From contig CAQYCU010000027.1 in assembly GCA_948919095.1 (NCBI GenBank), forward strand, positions 1 to 12,701: a stretch of 12,701 nt of DNA, read 5' to 3'. The DNA is from an uncultured Clostridia bacterium (GTDB lineage: Bacteria > Bacillota > Clostridia > TANB77 > CAG-508). Position 1 is the stretch's first letter. Every line of letters starts with the position of its first letter. Below, piece by piece: positions 6,939-12,701 of the stretch. The notes beneath the pieces were generated by a model, which did not search any database, was not told where the DNA came from, and saw only the letters and a list, made by a program, of their open reading frames with translations. Made by a program: the position numbers and the translations under genes.

Positions 6939-7157
6939 CTAAAAGTCTAGTATTTCAAGAACTTTATTGCCTTCCATTTCATTGTATTGATTTTCAACCA
7001 TCCCATTATATTCGTTTACAGCATTTTTAGTTCTTTGTATTATGTCTTGTTTTCTTATAGTTGTAATTGTTACAACTGCTATTATTCCTAATACTGCTAT
7101 TACAATTACTAAACTTATCATTGTTATTCCTTTATTATTTTCCTTGGTTCTATCCAT
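6939..7157 (-). CDS. Small type IV pilin-like protein (class III signal peptide)
   Basis: This 72-residue protein has a 10-residue polar leader ending in KG, then the hydrophobic helix beginning ITMISLVIVIAVLGIIA. That is the prepilin cleavage/methylation pattern (cut after Gly10) common in Clostridia as KGIT-LIxLVI. Glu at mature position 5, usual in true pilins, is replaced by Ser. After the helix only about 40 residues remain, charged and lacking cysteines or the usual C-terminal beta domain, so it is a minimal pseudopilin or a shortened pilin. I use the ATG at 7157: the frame stays open upstream into the end of the recombinase gene, but that extension would bury the leader. No good ribosome site precedes 7157; AGAAGGGAG lies about 35 bases upstream. 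The prepilin peptidase two genes downstream is its likely processing enzyme. Confidence 0.75.
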   Translation of the reverse strand: MDRTKENNKGITMISLVIVIAVLGIIAVVTITTIRKQDIIQRTKNAVNEYNGMVENQYNEMEGNKVLEILDF

Positions 7158-7209
7158 TGATAATATCTTCGTACAAACTATATACGAAAGCTCCCTTCTA
7201 TATATAATA

Positions 7210-8091
7210 TTATGCTCTTGGGTGTGCTTTTTTATATACATTCTTTATCTCACTATCTCCAAATTTAGCATATATTTGTGTTGATGATATATCAGAGTGT
7301 CCAAGCATTGCTTGGATTGATTTTATATCTGCTCCATTTTGTATTAAATGTGTTGCAAATGAATGTCTTAAAATATGTGGTGTTATTTCTTTATCAATAT
7401 GTGCTTTTTCTTTATAATATTTTACTATTTTCCATAGTCCTTGTCTTGTTAATCTTGACCCATTCATGTTTACAAATAAAGCTTTGTTTGCTTCATTTCT
7501 TATTAATATTGGTCTTGCTTCTTCAACATATTCTTTTAATGCTTTCTCAGCAAGTGTTCCTAAAGGTATTGTTCTTGATTTTCTTCCATTATTACATTCA
7601 ACAGTATTATTTTCAAAATTAATATCATCAATTGTTAAGTCAATTATTTCAGTAACCTTCATTCCTGTTGCATAGGCAAATTCAAGCATTGCTTTATCTC
7701 TAGTACCTTTTAAGTCTATGTCTTTTGGTTGGTCAAGTAATAGTTCAACTTCTTCTGCTGATAATACACTTGGTACTCTTTTTTCAATTTTAGGTGCTTG
7801 AATATTAATTGTTGGGTCTTTTTTTATTTTTTTAATTCTTACAAGATATTGGTAGAAAGACCTAATAGTAGCTAAACTTCTTGATATTGTTGATGTCTTT
7901 TTTCCTATCTTTTTCAAAGAGTTTAGATAAACATTTATATCTTCTTCTGTAATTTTGGCATAATTTAAATCATTGTTATTAATGTATTCTTCATATTGTA
8001 TAATATCTCTTTTATATGATTGTAAAGTATTGTTTGATAGTTTTTTATCGTTTTGTAAAAATTCTAAAAAAAGTTTTATTTGTTTATCCAT
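7210..8091 (-). CDS. XerC/XerD-family tyrosine recombinase
   Basis: This 293-residue protein matches the size of XerC/XerD, which resolve chromosome dimers at dif sites near the terminus during division. Residues 1-90 form the SAM-like core-binding domain; about 105-290 is the catalytic domain. Visible active-site residues are His239 and Arg242 (TPHILRHSFATHL), His265 (MLGHSD) and nucleophile Tyr274 (QIYAKF). The first catalytic Arg, normally in ATGLRVSEL, is Lys145 here (YATGMKVTEI, codon 7657-7659). The hairpin lysine of E. coli XerD (GKGNKER) has no exact equivalent: the local sequence is NNGRKSR, so Lys171 may serve. I start at 8091, where GAAAGGGA lies about 7 bases upstream, rather than a GTG at 8169 without a ribosome site. 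A promoter lies at 8195-8223. Position after spoIIM resembles the Bacillus spoIIM-fur-xerD order, which favours XerD. Confidence 0.9.
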   Translation of the reverse strand: MDKQIKLFLEFLQNDKKLSNNTLQSYKRDIIQYEEYINNNDLNYAKITEEDINVYLNSLKKIGKKTSTISRSLATIRSFYQYLVRIKKIKKDPTINIQAPKIEKRVPSVLSAEEVELLLDQPKDIDLKGTRDKAMLEFAYATGMKVTEIIDLTIDDINFENNTVECNNGRKSRTIPLGTLAEKALKEYVEEARPILIRNEANKALFVNMNGSRLTRQGLWKIVKYYKEKAHIDKEITPHILRHSFATHLIQNGADIKSIQAMLGHSDISSTQIYAKFGDSEIKNVYKKAHPRA

Positions 8092-8169
8092 TTTCGTATC
8101 CCTTTCTATTTGCTCAAATAATAATTTATAAAAATGTTTACATATAAAAGTTTCATTGAGTTGTTTCAC

Positions 8170-8192
8170 ATTACATAAACTTATTATGTAAT
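8170..8192. promoter_or_regulatory. Perfect palindrome over the predicted xer transcription start, operator candidate
   Basis: ATTACATAA (8170-8178) and TTATGTAAT (8184-8192) form perfect 9-base arms around 5 bases. It starts 2 bases downstream of the -10 hexamer (8195-8200), so it covers the expected start point and first transcribed bases. No U-tract follows on the minus strand. Dyad symmetry at this position is typical of a repressor site; it could also form a short 5'-end stem-loop. Confidence 0.45.
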
Positions 8193-8194
8193 AT

Positions 8195-8223
8195 GTTATA
8201 TCAAATTATTTTTAAAATGTAAA
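8195..8223 (-). promoter_or_regulatory. Sigma-A promoter of the tyrosine recombinase gene
   Basis: On the minus strand TTTACA (8218-8223) is followed by a 17-base spacer and TATAAC (8195-8200). The expected start near 8188 leaves an untranslated leader of roughly 95 bases before the ATG at 8091. The remaining stretch to spoIIM (8224-8318) is rich in homopolymer T on the plus strand, and I see no clear terminator in it. Confidence 0.65.
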
Positions 8224-8318
8224 GTGCTTTTTTGTTTTTTCAACAAATTTTTTATAGCATTTTTTTCCTTGCGTTTTGCGTATTAGAAATATTTACCTTT
8301 TTCCATTTTTAAGATTGC

Positions 8319-8930
8319 CTATTTACTACTGTCTAAGAGCAACAATAGTAAATTACTGTTAATAAATGTTTCAATCAGTGATGAAATTATAAATGCTACT
8401 AAAGCAGTAGCTATCACTAAAATATATTTTATTATTGTGAGCTTTTTATCTTCTCCATCATTTTCTTTAAGTACTTGATATAATTTTAAACTATGTATGC
8501 TTATGAAAAATAATGCTGGAATATAAATTAACTTGCTACATAGTAGTAAACACATTGCAGTCATAACTCCTTTTTGTGCTCCAAATACCGCTATAAAACT
8601 TGATATCGTATACCCTAACGTAAATCCCTTATATCCATTTATTGTATATATTCCAATCTTTCCTAATACTGATAAACTAATAAATGCTATTACTAATATA
8701 ATCTCTATATTTTTAATTATTGAATTTCGTAATACTTCAAAATAATTTATATTGTTTGTTGATATGTCTGTAATAAACGTATTCAGATATTCATTTATCT
8801 CTGTTTTTGCAGTTTCTGTTGTATTGTTTACAGTCATTGCTCCTATTACAATCCCAAGTACCAATATAATAAATAGTACTAAATATTGCTTTATATTTTC
8901 CCTTATGTGATTTTTTAGAGTTTCTATCAT
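8319..8930 (-). CDS. spoIIM: Stage II sporulation protein M (SpoIIM)
   Basis: This is a 203-residue membrane protein with about five hydrophobic segments: near 15-34, 74-95, 102-118, 122-146 and 165-195. The signature GYKGFTLGYTISSFIAVFG followed by KGV (99-122) is the conserved SpoIIM core. In Bacillus SpoIIM forms the DMP complex with SpoIID and SpoIIP, which remodels septal peptidoglycan during engulfment of the forespore by the mother cell; SpoIIM anchors and localises the complex. The length agrees with the family. A GAAGGG site lies 11-12 bases before the ATG, slightly far. The family is normally expressed from a sigma-E promoter; I could not identify one with confidence in the 102 bases upstream. 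Flanked by EndoQ and a Xer recombinase, the same neighbourhood as in Bacillus. Its presence argues for a spore-forming lineage. Confidence 0.92.
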   Translation of the reverse strand: MIETLKNHIRENIKQYLVLFIILVLGIVIGAMTVNNTTETAKTEINEYLNTFITDISTNNINYFEVLRNSIIKNIEIILVIAFISLSVLGKIGIYTINGYKGFTLGYTISSFIAVFGAQKGVMTAMCLLLCSKLIYIPALFFISIHSLKLYQVLKENDGEDKKLTIIKYILVIATALVAFIISSLIETFINSNLLLLLLDSSK

Positions 8931-9032
8931 CCTAATCTTTTTCCCTTCTCAAATCTTGGTTGTTGAATTATTTATTTTTGTTACATAATATCTATTCAAT
9001 AAATATTAGATTAGAACTATTTACTCTCTATT

Positions 9033-10229
9033 TTATTCTTTTTTAGTTTCTACTTTTCCATATACTCCGCCGCCACCAGCATGTATATGTAGTTTTCCTT
9101 GTCTTGCATCATCTATTACTTTTGCAAGCTTTTCGCCTACTACGCTACTAAGGTCATCCACTGTAGTTTTGTTTAGTATCGTCATTTCTGTTCCAAATTT
9201 GTTGAGTAATTTGTCAATTGCTTTATTTCCTACTCCTGGCATAAATTGTAGTGGAATTTGATATTGATATTTTTGTCTAAAGCTTGGACTAGTTGATTCT
9301 TGGTCTTTTATTATCTCTATCCTATCATACACTCCCATTGTGATATTACTTCCACCACATTTATCGCATTTTAAAGCTGGTGGAGATGTTTCTATCGATG
9401 AATTACAATCTTCGCAGAAACTTCTATGATACTTTCCCAGTTTTGGGTCAAGTCCAAAGTTTGATATAATTTTTCTTTCATCTTCCATTTTTATAGCTTT
9501 AAATATCTCTTTAAAGTTAATATCTTCAACAAGTAGCTTGTTGTATTCCCTTGCAATTTTTGGTAATGAATGTGCGTCTGAATTGGTAATGAAATTTTTA
9601 CCTGATAGTTCTGATATCTGGTCTGCTATATATGTATCAGCGCTTAGTCCTAGCTCTATTGCAAATATTCTATCATATTTTTCTTTAAATATTCTTTCTA
9701 TTCTTTTAGTACAGTTTCCATAATAACTTTTAAATGGTGTAAAAGCATGTGCTGGAATTAATACTCCATTATATTTTTCTGCTATGTCTATTAAGTCATA
9801 CCCTGATAAATCAGAGCGTTGAGTACTTAATGTTATGTTTTTTATATGGTGTGACATTTCCTCCGAAAATGCTTTTATATCTTTTAAATGTGGAAAATAA
9901 CATAGGTTATGTGCACTTCCTGTTTTTCCATCTTCATTTTTTTCAGCAGTTTCACATTCTGAACCTAATATAATACAAACTTGGTCTTTGTAAATTATTC
10001 CACCTTCTTCAAGTTCATAAGCTTCCCCTGTTTTTAGAAAGTTTTCTATATCTTCTATTACATATGGAGAAGCACAGTCAATTACGCCAACGACCTCAAT
10101 TCCCTTTCTTTCATAGCATTCCTTAGCTATGTTTGCAAAATTCAATGAACGAGCTCCTGTTATTTTTATTGGTTTTCCATTTTCACTTCTTCCTATGTGT
10201 ACATGTAAATCAGCAAATATTTCTCTCAT
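9033..10229 (-). CDS. Endonuclease Q-type PHP-domain DNA repair nuclease (YqxK-like)
   Basis: The 398-residue protein begins with a PHP metal-dependent hydrolase domain. Probable metal ligands include His9 and His11 (DLHVHIG), Asp51, Glu91 (LGSECET), His107, His161 (IPAHAFTPF), Asp218 and His220 (NSDAHSLPK). A four-cysteine zinc module follows at 272-291 (CEDC and CDKCGG). A helix-hairpin-helix-like segment begins at 329 (FMPGVGNKAIDKLL), and a glycine-rich end GGGGVYGK lies near 385. This order matches endonuclease Q, which in Pyrococcus and some Bacillus nicks 5' of deaminated bases such as uracil and hypoxanthine. An AAAGGGA site is about 9 bases before the ATG. The upstream hairpin at 10254-10289 may tune readthrough from the small upstream gene. 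The enzyme assignment is by domain pattern; the activity in this lineage is inferred. Confidence 0.88.
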   Translation of the reverse strand: MREIFADLHVHIGRSENGKPIKITGARSLNFANIAKECYERKGIEVVGVIDCASPYVIEDIENFLKTGEAYELEEGGIIYKDQVCIILGSECETAEKNEDGKTGSAHNLCYFPHLKDIKAFSEEMSHHIKNITLSTQRSDLSGYDLIDIAEKYNGVLIPAHAFTPFKSYYGNCTKRIERIFKEKYDRIFAIELGLSADTYIADQISELSGKNFITNSDAHSLPKIAREYNKLLVEDINFKEIFKAIKMEDERKIISNFGLDPKLGKYHRSFCEDCNSSIETSPPALKCDKCGGSNITMGVYDRIEIIKDQESTSPSFRQKYQYQIPLQFMPGVGNKAIDKLLNKFGTEMTILNKTTVDDLSSVVGEKLAKVIDDARQGKLHIHAGGGGVYGKVETKKE

Positions 10230-10253
10230 TTTAGTATTTCCCTTTCTTCAAAT

Positions 10254-10289
10254 AGAAAATAGAGACATTTTATTAAATCTCTATTTTCT
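10254..10289 (-). terminator. 12-bp hairpin between the 120-residue protein and EndoQ genes
   Basis: AGAAAATAGAGA (10254-10265) and TCTCTATTTTCT (10278-10289) are perfect inverted arms with a 12-base loop. The hairpin starts 5 bases after the stop codon at 10295. On the minus strand it is followed only by ATTTGAAG, so as a terminator it would be leaky. On the plus strand a TTTTT tract follows, but no plus-strand gene exists here. An attenuator or 3'-end stabiliser is the likeliest role. Confidence 0.5.
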
Positions 10290-10294
10290 TTTTA

Positions 10295-10657
10295 TTACAT
10301 ATCCATAATATCTTCTGTTTCTTTTTCAATAGTACTTGCATTATTAGGTGGTACTACACCATTTTGTATTGGTTCATAAGAAGCTTGCACTCCATTATTA
10401 TTGTTCATTTCTACAAAACCTGCTTGTGGTCTTGTTGACTGGTTTATTGCATCTTTAATTTCGTCTACACTTACTGTTTTTGGCATAACTTTTTCTTCTT
10501 GTTTTTCGTGCCATGAATTATATATAATTGGATTAAACGCTCCAGTGCGTGTACGAATTTTACTATATTTATTCATTAACTCTAATACTTGTCCTAGATT
10601 TTCTGCTGGATTAAATCCACTATTAAAGTCTTTACTTAGTTCATTAAATATTCCCAT
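10295..10657 (-). CDS. Hypothetical 120-residue protein
   Basis: I do not recognise this family. It is hydrophilic with no signal peptide or membrane segment. The N-terminal half (about 1-73) looks folded and helical (NLGQVLELMNKYSKIRTRTG, then FNPIIYNSWHEKQEEK and VSVDEIKDAINQ). The C-terminal half is low complexity, rich in N, P and Q, and ends in an acidic tail EKETEDIMDM. A flexible linker with an acidic tip is often a protein-docking arrangement, but nothing identifies a partner. A GAAAGGA site lies 6-7 bases before the ATG. It sits 67 bases after the HD-like gene and 65 bases before the EndoQ start, so cotranscription with either is plausible. Codon use resembles its neighbours. Confidence 0.8.
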   Translation of the reverse strand: MGIFNELSKDFNSGFNPAENLGQVLELMNKYSKIRTRTGAFNPIIYNSWHEKQEEKVMPKTVSVDEIKDAINQSTRPQAGFVEMNNNNGVQASYEPIQNGVVPPNNASTIEKETEDIMDM

Positions 10658-10724
10658 AATTTTCCTTTCTCAATTTCTTTTAAATTGATTAGTATATGTT
10701 TTATTACAGTTTATCGGTCTAATT

Positions 10725-11285
10725 TTATGCTTCTACTTTTGCCATAAATTGTACAAATTGAACGAATTTATCGAGTAGTTGATTATCCTTGTCTTTTAAG
10801 TTTCTGTATTGTAAAAGTACTAAAGCTTCTTCTTCGTCAAATCCTATTCTTTCAGGTCTATCAAGTAACATTCCTCCATATTGGTCTGCAAGTTCAAGTA
10901 AGTCACTTTCAATTGGTCTGTTTTCTTTTATTGTATACCTATTTACTCCTTCGCAAATTCTACAGAATCTTTCATCAAATCCTAAATTCATAAGATACTC
11001 TGCTCCACGTTTTGCATAATTTCGTATTTCTTCTATATCTGTAGAGTTTTCCACTTTGCAACAATCACATAATAGTCTTGCAGTAATTATAAGGTTTTCG
11101 TCTAAAACAATCTCTGGATAATTATTACGTAAATATTCAATAAACATTTTTGCTATTAGTGTTTTAAATACAACTGAATTATTATAATATATATTTGTTT
11201 TTCTTTTCAAATAATACATTACTTCTAACTTTTTACCCCAGTCTTCTTTACCTAATATGTAATCAGCAAATGTTTCCTCTTTCAT
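10725..11285 (-). CDS. Degenerate HD/HD-GYP-like domain protein with cysteine cluster
   Basis: The 186-residue protein looks like a decayed HD phosphohydrolase of HD-GYP type. The segment ENLIITARLLCDCCKV (63-78) aligns with the usual LLHDIGK, with His replaced by Cys73 and Asp74 kept. The expected upstream His falls near Asn36, and the region after GAEYLMNLGF lacks the HH and GYP motifs. ELADQYGGMLLDRPERIGF, followed by EEEAL (131-154), resembles the VADVYDAL-RPY segment of HD-GYP proteins and keeps Asp134. New cysteines Cys73, Cys75, Cys76, Cys108 and Cys111 (CDCC and CRIC) could bind metal. Hydrolysis of cyclic di-GMP is therefore unlikely; binding or a structural role is possible. This homology is by eye and unproven. 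AAAGGAG precedes the ATG by 5-6 bases, and a strong promoter lies at 11319-11347. Confidence 0.8.
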   Translation of the reverse strand: MKEETFADYILGKEDWGKKLEVMYYLKRKTNIYYNNSVVFKTLIAKMFIEYLRNNYPEIVLDENLIITARLLCDCCKVENSTDIEEIRNYAKRGAEYLMNLGFDERFCRICEGVNRYTIKENRPIESDLLELADQYGGMLLDRPERIGFDEEEALVLLQYRNLKDKDNQLLDKFVQFVQFMAKVEA

Positions 11286-11318
11286 ATTGGCTCCTTTACA
11301 TACAAAATTATATAATAT

Positions 11319-11347
11319 ATTATATTATTTAAAAGTTTCACTTTCAA
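11319..11347 (-). promoter_or_regulatory. Sigma-A promoter of the HD-like gene
   Basis: On the minus strand TTGAAA (11342-11347), a 17-base spacer and a perfect -10 TATAAT (11319-11324) lie about 35 bases before the start codon. The -10 is embedded in a 16-base AT palindrome (11310-11325). Upstream, 11348-11401 is nearly pure A/T with a tandem 9-base repeat TTTGTAATA (11371-11388, plus strand), compatible with an UP-element-like region. Confidence 0.75.
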
Positions 11348-11401
11348 CTAAATTACTAAAATATAATATTTTTGTAATATTTGTAATAATTATAATATTT
11401 T

Positions 11402-11429
11402 AAATGCAAATATATTAATATTTGCATTT
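11402..11429 (-). terminator. 12-bp hairpin just after the tmcAL stop codon
   Basis: AAATGCAAATAT (11402-11413) and ATATTTGCATTT (11418-11429) form a perfect 12-bp stem with a 4-base loop, starting 3 bases after the tmcAL stop at 11433. On the minus strand the 3' arm ends in GCATTT followed by AAAATATT, so the U-tract is short. It probably ends tmcAL transcripts or protects their 3' ends before the next promoter. Confidence 0.5.
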
Positions 11430-11432
11430 TTC

Positions 11433-12650
11433 TTATATAACTATTAATCTATTAGTATAATCTAAGTTACTTTTTGAATTATTCTTGTAAGCGATTGTGT
11501 AAATATCAGTTGCTATTTTATCAATTTCAAGCATTCTTTTATAATTTCTGTTTACATTAATTTCTTCAAATGATTTTACAGAACTTATTATATTTTTACT
11601 TTTAATGTATGAAAGTAATTTTTTTCCATTCTTAGTAACCCCTAAAATCCTAATATATGGAAATACTTTTTTTGACATTTCTATATCCTTCTTAGTAATC
11701 CCTAAAAGAATATAAACTAAAATTCGTTGTATTCTTGTTTGAGTATATCTTTTGGATTTTACTAATTCTATTAGTTCTAAAATATTATTTGTTTTTGATG
11801 CTGCTGTTTTTATAGCATTTTCTAGCCCTTCTGTAACATCTGGTATATTATAAATCTCTTTTATACTCATTAGTCTTATTTTATAAACAATCATTTTCTC
11901 AAATTCTGTTAGGTCTAAAACGCGAGTATCATTTTTTACATTTTCTGTTAATACTCTCATTGTACTTTTAGGTACAGTTTTAGAAATCTTCTCAAAATTA
12001 TTTGATAATAATAAATGTCTAATTGCAGTTGCACTTGCATACTCATCAACTACACTTTTGCTGTTGTAGTCTACTTTTTCTCTTTTTATTCCTATAGTTT
12101 TGGCATCTAATTTATATATCCTCATAGCCTTTAGATATTCTATTGCTAATATATTATTAGGCTGGTTTATAATCTCTTCATATTTTTTATCATTAAAGTA
12201 TTTTACTAATGCTTGTTCACGAGCTTTTGGATATGACACTCCTTTTTCTAGTTCTGTTTTTAATGAGATAGCATAATTACGCGGCTCTTTTACTAATACT
12301 TCAGCAATATTATTTAACTCTTCTAAACTCTTCTCTTCCATTCCAAAAGATATATGTGTTATAAATCCTAACTCTTTAAATATTTTAATTGCTCCGCTTG
12401 CAAAGTTTTCTGCGCTAGATGTTGCATATACTGTTGGAAGTTCAATAACCATGTCTACTTCATTTTCTAATGCAATTTTTGCTTTTTCCCATTTGTTTAT
12501 TATTGAGGTATTGCCTCTTTGTGTGAAGTTTCCAGTCATTATAACAACTATATAATCAGCTTTTGCAAGTTCTTTTGCTTTTTTTATATGGTAACTATGT
12601 CCATTATGAAATGGGTTATATTCAGCAATAATACCTAGTATATTAGCCAC
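11433..12650 (-). CDS. tmcAL: tRNA-Met cytidine acetate ligase (TmcAL, YlbM family)
   Basis: The 405-residue protein matches TmcAL, which uses acetate and ATP to make N4-acetylcytidine at wobble C34 of elongator tRNA-Met in Bacillus. This helps decoding of AUG and discrimination from AUA. The nucleotidyltransferase-fold signature GIIAEYNPFHNGH (6-18, HxGH type) is followed by MTGNFTQRGN (38-47), PNNILAIEYLKA (164-175) and SATAIR (206-211), all typical of the family; the length is normal (about 400). The start is GTG at 12650, supported by AGGAGG about 9 bases upstream; the reading begins (M)ANILGIIAEYN exactly where the family does. Only about 50 bases lie upstream inside the window, so the promoter is not fully visible. 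It ends in a hairpin (11402-11429). Confidence 0.93.
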   Translation of the reverse strand: MANILGIIAEYNPFHNGHSYHIKKAKELAKADYIVVIMTGNFTQRGNTSIINKWEKAKIALENEVDMVIELPTVYATSSAENFASGAIKIFKELGFITHISFGMEEKSLEELNNIAEVLVKEPRNYAISLKTELEKGVSYPKAREQALVKYFNDKKYEEIINQPNNILAIEYLKAMRIYKLDAKTIGIKREKVDYNSKSVVDEYASATAIRHLLLSNNFEKISKTVPKSTMRVLTENVKNDTRVLDLTEFEKMIVYKIRLMSIKEIYNIPDVTEGLENAIKTAASKTNNILELIELVKSKRYTQTRIQRILVYILLGITKKDIEMSKKVFPYIRILGVTKNGKKLLSYIKSKNIISSVKSFEEINVNRNYKRMLEIDKIATDIYTIAYKNNSKSNLDYTNRLIVI

Positions 12651-12701
12651 AATTATTTTCCTCCTATTGATTAGTTTTATTTTTATTGATATAATATCAT
12701 A

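Noticed and set aside
7158..7241. Longer start for the pilin-like protein overlapping the recombinase gene
   Set aside because: It would place 28 extra residues before the prepilin leader, which is normally short; the ATG at 7157 gives a standard 10-residue leader although its ribosome site is weak.
8092..8169. Longer recombinase start at GTG 8169
   Set aside because: No ribosome site precedes it, the extension falls on the promoter-proximal palindrome, and the ATG at 8091 has GAAAGGGA at good spacing and gives the normal XerC/D length.
8224..8318. Possible terminator of spoIIM among several T-runs
   Set aside because: The T-runs are on the plus strand, giving A-runs in the minus-strand transcript, and no stable stem precedes a U-tract in the right direction.
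11310..11325. 16-base palindrome over the -10 of the HD-like gene promoter
   Set aside because: It is made only of A and T in a nearly pure AT stretch and includes the TATAAT hexamer, so symmetry by chance is likely.
1..12701. CRISPR array, riboswitch/T-box, prophage or insertion sequence
   Set aside because: No regularly spaced repeats, no T-box or riboswitch-like leader, and no transposase or phage genes; the only recombinase has the length, context and motifs of a chromosomal Xer protein.

Overview
This is a very AT-rich, almost gene-packed stretch in which every gene I can support lies on the minus strand. Low GC, strong AGGAGG-type ribosome binding sites, sigma-A-type promoters (TTGACA/TATAAT), a SpoIIM sporulation membrane protein, and YqeG, TmcAL (YlbM) and EndoQ (YqxK-like) homologues point to a spore-forming or formerly spore-forming Bacillota, most likely class Clostridia. 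I see no insertion sequence, prophage, CRISPR array or rRNA. It reads as ordinary chromosomal core sequence with a few oddities rather than as an accessory island.

In transcription order (high to low coordinate): a tRNA-Met wobble cytidine acetate ligase (tmcAL, 12650-11433, GTG start) ends in a hairpin. A strong promoter then drives a degenerate HD/HD-GYP-like protein (11285-10725), followed by an unrecognised 120-residue protein (10657-10295) and, after another hairpin, the deaminated-DNA endonuclease EndoQ (10229-9033). SpoIIM (8930-8319) comes next. A separate promoter with a palindrome over its predicted start point drives a XerC/D-type tyrosine recombinase (8091-7210). After it come a small type IV pilin-like protein (7157-6939, with a terminator), a YqeG HAD phosphatase (6830-6342), a prepilin peptidase (6262-5528) and an M24 Xaa-Pro peptidase broken by a one-base frameshift near its 3' end (5457-4477, remnant to 4389). 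An MreB-family actin homologue (4301-3306) is followed 27 bases later by a long-chain acyl-CoA synthetase (3278-1428). The left end holds an unrecognised 320-residue protein with its own promoter (1242-280), a large AT-only hairpin, and a promoter plus CAU-anticodon tRNA cut by the window edge.

Functionally the window mixes tRNA wobble modification, repair of deaminated DNA, sporulation membrane remodelling, chromosome dimer resolution, a minimal pilin/prepilin-peptidase pair, cell-shape cytoskeleton and fatty-acid activation. Points most worth a second look: the frameshift removing the last metal ligand of the M24 peptidase; a lysine where tyrosine recombinases carry their first catalytic arginine; the HD-like protein whose metal-site histidines are replaced while a CxCC/CxxC cysteine set appears; and the palindrome over the xer start point. 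I did not find a convincing new multi-gene system.
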